From Halomonas sp. (GTDB taxonomy: Bacteria > Pseudomonadota > Gammaproteobacteria > Pseudomonadales > Halomonadaceae): a stretch of DNA of 9,869 nucleotides. The first letter of the stretch is position 1. Each line of letters starts with the position of its first letter. The DNA lies in NCBI GenBank assembly GCA_003560175.1, contig PWIZ01000244.1, positions 1 through 9,869 of the forward strand, written 5' to 3'. The notes beneath the pieces were generated by a model. It worked only from the letters and a program-made list of their open reading frames with translations. It was not told the origin of the DNA and ran no database searches. Positions 6,293 through 9,869 of this stretch are shown piece by piece. The position numbers and the translations under genes were made by a program.

Positions 6293-6314
6293 TGCGTTAA
6301 ATGCAAGCCGGCTT
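6293..6314. promoter_or_regulatory. Two adjacent short palindromes upstream of slyA
   Basis: TGCGTTAAATGCA (6293-6305) is an imperfect 13-bp palindrome, and AAGCCGGCTT (6305-6314) is a perfect 10-bp one that shares its first base. They lie 45-66 bp before the slyA ATG and just past the stop of the DUF5924-type gene. MarR-family proteins commonly bind such symmetric sites in their own promoters. The sites only loosely resemble the known E. coli SlyA box, TTAGCAAGCTAA. Confidence 0.25.
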
Positions 6315-6320
6315 ATCATA

Positions 6321-7469
6321 TCACTCGTCGTTACGTCGCCCGGGCACCAGCCGGCGCAGTTCCTTGAAGCCTGTCAGCAGCTCCCGGCCATCCGCCAGGC
6401 TGGCGTCCTCGCCGTCGGCCACTCGAAAACGCAGCACTCCGATGCGCTGGCCGCTGTCGGTCATTACGTCGATTCGCCAGCGTCCCGCCGGGTCGCCCGG
6501 GAAGTTCTGCTTGTGGCTCCAGGCGCGGTAGCCGGCCTCTCTCCCGCCCTCGATATTCAGCGTGATGCGATCAATCTCCTCCCCGTCGTGTCGCCACACA
6601 TGGAAGATCTCCTCTTTCAGCCCCCGCGGCGCGCGAATCGCCGTGTAGGCGTAGAGTCCGTCTCCGGCCAGTGCCTCGGGTGTCAGGCGCATTTCGCCCC
6701 GCGGGCTCCTGCCCTCCACGTCGAAGACGGGAGAGAGTGCGGCGCTGCTGAGCCATAGGTTGGCCGGCGGCACCCAGATGCGCCCCGTCCAGGCCAGTCC
6801 GGCGAGCAACGGCAGCAGGGTCAGCATCATCAGCCAGCGTTTTCCGCGCTGTTGGGCGGTCAGGTGCAACAGACTCGGGAGACTGAACAGCAGCATGGCG
6901 CCCAGCGCCAGCTTGAGGCTCTGGCCGGTGGTGAGCTGCAGCATGATCGGCAGGGTGACCAGCACCACCAGAAAGACGCACTGGGCGTGAAAGGCCAGAT
7001 AGAGCCAGCGATAGCGGTCCGCCACCCGGTAATAGAGTGGATCGATGATGGAGAACACCGCCAGCCCGATCAGCAGCAGGGTGAACAGCGCCTGGCCGCT
7101 GCTCCATACGGTGGTGGCCAGCAGGAAGGGCAGCGAAAAGAACAGCGTCTCCTGATGGATCATCTGGGCGATGAAGAGAGTCGCTGCGTGGGGCAGGGTG
7201 GGGTAGCCGCGGCGGGCCAGCAGCCGGCCGAGCAGACTTTCGGAGAGCAGCAGCAACCAGGCGGCGAGCATGCCCAGTGCCAGCAGTGCCCCCAGCCACT
7301 GCTGGCGCTCCACCAGAAAGAAGCTGCCCAACCCGGCACCGAAGGCCACCGGTGGCCACAGCCAGCGCCAGGGTCTCAGGCGCTCGACCAGCGCCTCGAT
7401 ACGCACCTGAAGTCGGCTGAGCCGATTGGCTTCCGGTCGTTCGTCCGGCCGGGGGGAGGATGGAGGCAT
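6321..7469 (-). CDS. DUF5924 family multi-pass membrane protein with DUF2914-like C-terminal domain
   Basis: A 382-residue inner-membrane protein of unknown function. A basic amphipathic helix (about 16-32) is followed by seven likely transmembrane helices near 36-53, 58-77, 97-121, 125-142, 155-177, 184-202 and 211-228. The remaining 150 or so residues are soluble and beta-rich. They include an EEIFHVWRHDGEEIDRI segment, then YRAWSHKQNFPGDPAGRWRIDV and a closing VLRFRV strand, the layout I associate with DUF2914, a domain often found at the end of DUF5924 proteins. By the positive-inside rule the basic N-terminus is cytoplasmic, so with seven helices the soluble domain should be periplasmic. 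The only in-frame ATG near the start is at 7469; its ribosome site is weak (GAGTAG at a long distance). It is transcribed toward slyA with a 72-bp gap, so readthrough into slyA is possible. Domain naming is from memory; topology is read from the sequence. Confidence 0.82.
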   Translation of the reverse strand: MPPSSPRPDERPEANRLSRLQVRIEALVERLRPWRWLWPPVAFGAGLGSFFLVERQQWLGALLALGMLAAWLLLLSESLLGRLLARRGYPTLPHAATLFIAQMIHQETLFFSLPFLLATTVWSSGQALFTLLLIGLAVFSIIDPLYYRVADRYRWLYLAFHAQCVFLVVLVTLPIMLQLTTGQSLKLALGAMLLFSLPSLLHLTAQQRGKRWLMMLTLLPLLAGLAWTGRIWVPPANLWLSSAALSPVFDVEGRSPRGEMRLTPEALAGDGLYAYTAIRAPRGLKEEIFHVWRHDGEEIDRITLNIEGGREAGYRAWSHKQNFPGDPAGRWRIDVMTDSGQRIGVLRFRVADGEDASLADGRELLTGFKELRRLVPGRRNDE

Positions 7470-7586
7470 GGCGCGGGGCTACTCTGAGTGGTGGTATCGC
7501 GTAATCCTAACATTCGGCGGGAGCGTCGAGGCAGCGACATGGTCGGGGGGTTGACGAGACGGCGTTCGTGACCCAAGCTGTGTGTA

Positions 7587-7604
7587 TTCAAACGGCCGTA
7601 TGAA
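7587..7604. promoter_or_regulatory. PsrA-like operator upstream of fadB
   Basis: TTCAAACGGCCGTATGAA is an 18-bp palindrome with one mismatched pair. Its core, CAAAC-N4-GTATG, differs at one base from the G/CAAAC-N(2-4)-GTTTG/C motif described for PsrA, the TetR-type fatty-acid-responsive repressor of beta-oxidation genes in Pseudomonas. It ends 15 bp before the fadB ATG and just ahead of the ribosome site, where a bound repressor would block transcription. Confidence 0.55.
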
Positions 7605-7619
7605 ACTGGAGATTCGCGG

Positions 7620-9806
7620 ATGATCTATCAAGGCAATGCCATTACGGTGGCGCGCGGCGACGACGACGTCGCCACGCTTACCTTCGACCTGCAGGGCGAG
7701 TCGGTCAACAAGCTCTCCAGCGCGGTGATCAGTGAGCTGGACGAGGCGGTCAAGGCCATCCAGGCCGACAAGGGCCTCAAGGGGCTGATGCTGATCAGCG
7801 CCAAGGAAGCCTTCATCGTCGGAGCCGACATCACCGAGTTCCAGTCAATGTTCGGCAAGGGCGCCGAGTTCCTGGAGTCGATGCTTCACCGGGTCCACGG
7901 CATCTTCAATGCCATCGAGGATCTGCCGTTTCCCACCGTCACCGCCATCAATGGCCTGGCCCTGGGCGGCGGCTGCGAGATGCTGCTGACCACTGATTTC
8001 CGGGTAATGAGCGACAAGGCCCAGATCGGTCTGCCCGAGACCCAACTGGGTATCCTGCCGGGTTGGGGCGGCTGTGTGCGCCTGCCGCGCCTGATCGGTG
8101 CGGACAACGCCATCGAGTGGATCGCCGGTGGCACCCAGAACAAGGCATCGGCCGCCCTCAAGGTAGGCGCGGTAGACGCCGTGGTGCCCGCCGAGCAGCT
8201 CGAGGAAGCCGCCCGTGACATCCTGGCCCGGGCCATTGCCGGCGAGTTGGACTACCGAGCTCGTCGCGAAGAGAAGCATCGGCCCCTCACGCTCAACCCC
8301 ATCGAACAGATGATGGCCTTCGAGACCGCCAAGGGCTATGTGGCAGGCAAGGCGGGGCCGCACTACCCGGCGCCGGTGGAGGCGATCAAGGTGATCCAGA
8401 AGGGCGCCGGAGAAGAGCGCGCCCGGGCACAGGCCATCGAGGCCAAGGCCTTCGCCAAGCTGGCCATGACCGACGTGGCCTTCAACCTGGTCGGCCTGTT
8501 CATGAACGATCAGGTGGTCAAGAAGAAGGGCGGCCAGTACGAGAAGCAGGCGCGCCCGGTCAAGCAGGCCGCGGTGCTCGGTGCCGGCATCATGGGCGGC
8601 GGTATCGCCTATCAGAGCGCCTCCAAGGGTACGCCGATCCTGATGAAGGATATCAAGGACGACGCCATCGAACTCGGCCTCAAGGAGGCCCGCAAGCTGT
8701 TCGCCAAGCAGGGGGAGCGCAAGAAGCTGACCACCGAGCAGATGGCCGAGAAGCTCACCCACATTCGGCCAACGCTCTCCTACGGCGACTTCGGTCATGT
8801 CGACCTGGTGGTTGAGGCGGTGGTCTAGAACCCCAAGGTCAAGGACGCGGTGCTCACCGAGGTCGAAGGCCTGGTGGGTGAGGAGACCATACTGGCCTCC
8901 AACACCTCCACCATCTCCATCACGCGCCTGGCGAAGAACCTCAAGCGCCCGGAAAATTTCTGCGGCATGCACTTTTTCAACCCGGTGCACCGCATGCCGC
9001 TGGTCGAGGTGATTCGCGGCGAGAAGACCGGTGATGCCGCGGTGGCCGCCACCGTGGCTTACGCCCGCGCCATGGGCAAGACGCCCATCGTGGTCAACGA
9101 CTGCCCGGGCTTTCTGGTCAATCGCGTGCTGTTTCCCTATTTCGGCGGTTTCAGCCTGCTGATGGAACAGGGCGCCGACTTCCAGCGCGTCGACAAGATC
9201 ATGGAGAAATTCGGCTGGCCCATGGGCCCCGCTTACCTGCTAGACGTGGTGGGCCTGGACACCGCCGTGCATGCCGGCGAAGTGATGGCCGAGGGTTTCC
9301 CCGAGCGCATGGGTAGCCTCGGCGGCGAGGCCAAGGGCGAGGGCAGGAGCGCCATCCAGGCGATGTTCGAGAACGATCGCCTGGGACAGAAGAACGACAA
9401 GGGCTTTTACGCCTACGAGGAAGACAAGAAGGGCAAGCCGAAGAAGGTCAGCGACGAGGCCGCCATCGAACTGATCAAGAGCGTGGCGAAGGAGACCCGC
9501 GAGTTCAGCGACGAGGAGATCATCGCCCGAATGATGGTGCCGCTTTGCCTGGAGACCGTACGCTGCCTGGAGGATGACATCGTGGGAAGCGCTGCCGAGG
9601 CCGACATGGCACTGATCTACGGGATCGGCTTCCCGCCGTTCCGCGGCGGTGCGCTGCGCTACATCGACGCCATGGGGGTCGACGCCTTCGTCAAGCTGGC
9701 CGATGGCCTGGTCAAAGAGCTGGGGCCGCTCTACGCGCCCACCGAGAAACTGCGTGAGATGGCCAAGGCCGGTGAAGCCTTCTACCCCGCCCCGGCCCAG
9801 CACTGA
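7620..9806 (+). pseudogene. fadB: fadB, fatty acid oxidation complex alpha subunit, interrupted by an in-frame amber stop
   Basis: The full frame is 728 codons, the normal FadB length, starting at ATG 7620 with GGAG 8 bp upstream. FadB carries enoyl-CoA hydratase and 3-hydroxyacyl-CoA dehydrogenase activities and forms an alpha2-beta2 complex with thiolase FadA. The hydratase domain is residues 1 to about 190, with an oxyanion-type [10 protein letters not shown] and catalytic Glu120 and Glu140 (E. coli Glu119, Glu139). The NAD-binding Rossmann motif GAGIMGGG is at 321-328. After it, codon 403 (8826-8828) is TAG between EAVV and NPKVK, where relatives have Glu; GAG to TAG is one change. Beyond it the frame is intact, with [16 protein letters not shown] (catalytic-type His457), [11 protein letters not shown] and the C-terminal dehydrogenase domain to TGA 9804-9806. 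Without readthrough, a 402-residue product retains the hydratase but not the dehydrogenase. A GTG at 8850 with AAGGA 4 bp upstream could start a 318-residue downstream piece, but the split falls inside the Rossmann fold. Confidence 0.9.
8826..8828 (+). other. In-frame amber codon splitting fadB
   Basis: TAG at codon 403 lies in an otherwise conserved E-A-V-V-[E]-N-P-K-V-K segment. Conservation continues without a break in the same frame on both sides, so this is a point nonsense change and not a frameshift or insertion. Confidence 0.9.
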
Positions 9807-9831
9807 ACCCACCACGAACAGGAGAGATGAG

Positions 9832-9869
9832 ATGAGCTTGAACCCGAGAGATATCGTGGTGGTCGACGG
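9832..9869 (+). CDS. fadA: 3-ketoacyl-CoA thiolase FadA, N-terminus only (3' end outside window)
   Basis: Only the first 12 codons are present, reading MSLNPRDIVVVD. The NPRDIVVVD start is typical of FadA, the beta subunit of the fatty acid oxidation complex, which cleaves 3-ketoacyl-CoA with CoA to release acetyl-CoA. AGGAG at 9820-9824 is 7 bp before the ATG. An alternative ATG at 9827 is out of frame and stops after two codons. The gene follows fadB by 25 bp, the usual fadBA operon order, so it should share the fadB promoter and PsrA-like site. The identification rests mainly on position and this short N-terminal match. Confidence 0.8.
   Translation, partial: MSLNPRDIVVVD

Noticed and set aside
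7551..7556. TTGACG as the -35 box of a fadB promoter
   Set aside because: At 16-18 bp downstream there is no -10-like hexamer (the bases read around CAAGCT), and the nearest AT-rich box, TATTCA at 7585, is 28 bp away.
8826..8828. Programmed recoding, such as pyrrolysine or selenocysteine insertion, at the fadB stop
   Set aside because: The codon is TAG, so not selenocysteine. FadB is not a pyrrolysine protein, and the position is not an active-site residue. A simple G-to-T change explains it.
7845..8990. A 381-codon open frame on the minus strand opposite fadB
   Set aside because: It overlaps a clearly conserved gene on the other strand, its protein has the Gly/His/Leu-rich look of an antisense GC-rich shadow, and no ribosome site or known motif is visible.
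1..9869. A hidden defence, mobile or biosynthetic system
   Set aside because: All genes except two hypothetical ones are recognisable housekeeping or regulatory families in plausible chromosomal order, and there are no terminal repeats, integrase or transposase genes, or composition islands.

Overview
The window is ordinary, gene-dense, GC-rich chromosome from a gammaproteobacterium. The TatD, Uup, SlyA, UspA and FadB/FadA proteins, the DUF5924 protein and the long 2-oxoacid dehydrogenase E1-type protein look most like those of Halomonas or Chromohalobacter (Halomonadaceae). That placement is inference from remembered family sequences, not from a search. I see no tRNA, rRNA, insertion sequence, CRISPR array, prophage or plasmid element, and no gap above 300 bases without a gene.

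Layout, left to right. (1) Bases 1-1087 hold the 3' part of a thiamine-diphosphate 2-oxoacid dehydrogenase E1 gene on +, probably an alpha/beta fusion cut by the window edge. (2) A two-gene minus-strand unit follows: tatD (1644-2534, TTG start) and, 3 bp behind it, a small protein (1095-1640) that looks like a degenerate DEDD-type 3'-5' exonuclease with an Asp/His-rich tail. (3) uup (2681-4618, +), an ABC-F ATPase, is divergent from tatD. (4) A strong hairpin at 4634-4656 separates uup from a minus-strand universal stress gene (4679-5134). That gene has a plausible sigma-70-type promoter with a palindrome at its predicted transcription start. (5) Three tandem copies of a 14-bp repeat (5210-5251) lead into a small single-pass membrane protein gene (5265-5795, +). 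(6) slyA (5799-6248, -) and a seven-helix DUF5924/DUF2914-type membrane protein gene (6321-7469, -) follow. (7) fadB (7620-9806, +) and the first codons of fadA (9832 onward) form the fatty acid beta-oxidation operon, with a PsrA-like operator just before fadB.

The most notable feature is that fadB is broken by one in-frame amber codon at 8826-8828, exactly where relatives have a glutamate. The rest of the 728-codon frame is intact and well conserved. This is either a recent nonsense mutation that would remove the dehydrogenase half of the enzyme, or a sequencing error. I found nothing that qualifies as a new multi-gene system. The items worth following up are the fadB stop, the degenerate exonuclease-like protein, the 14-bp repeats and several palindromes next to promoters.
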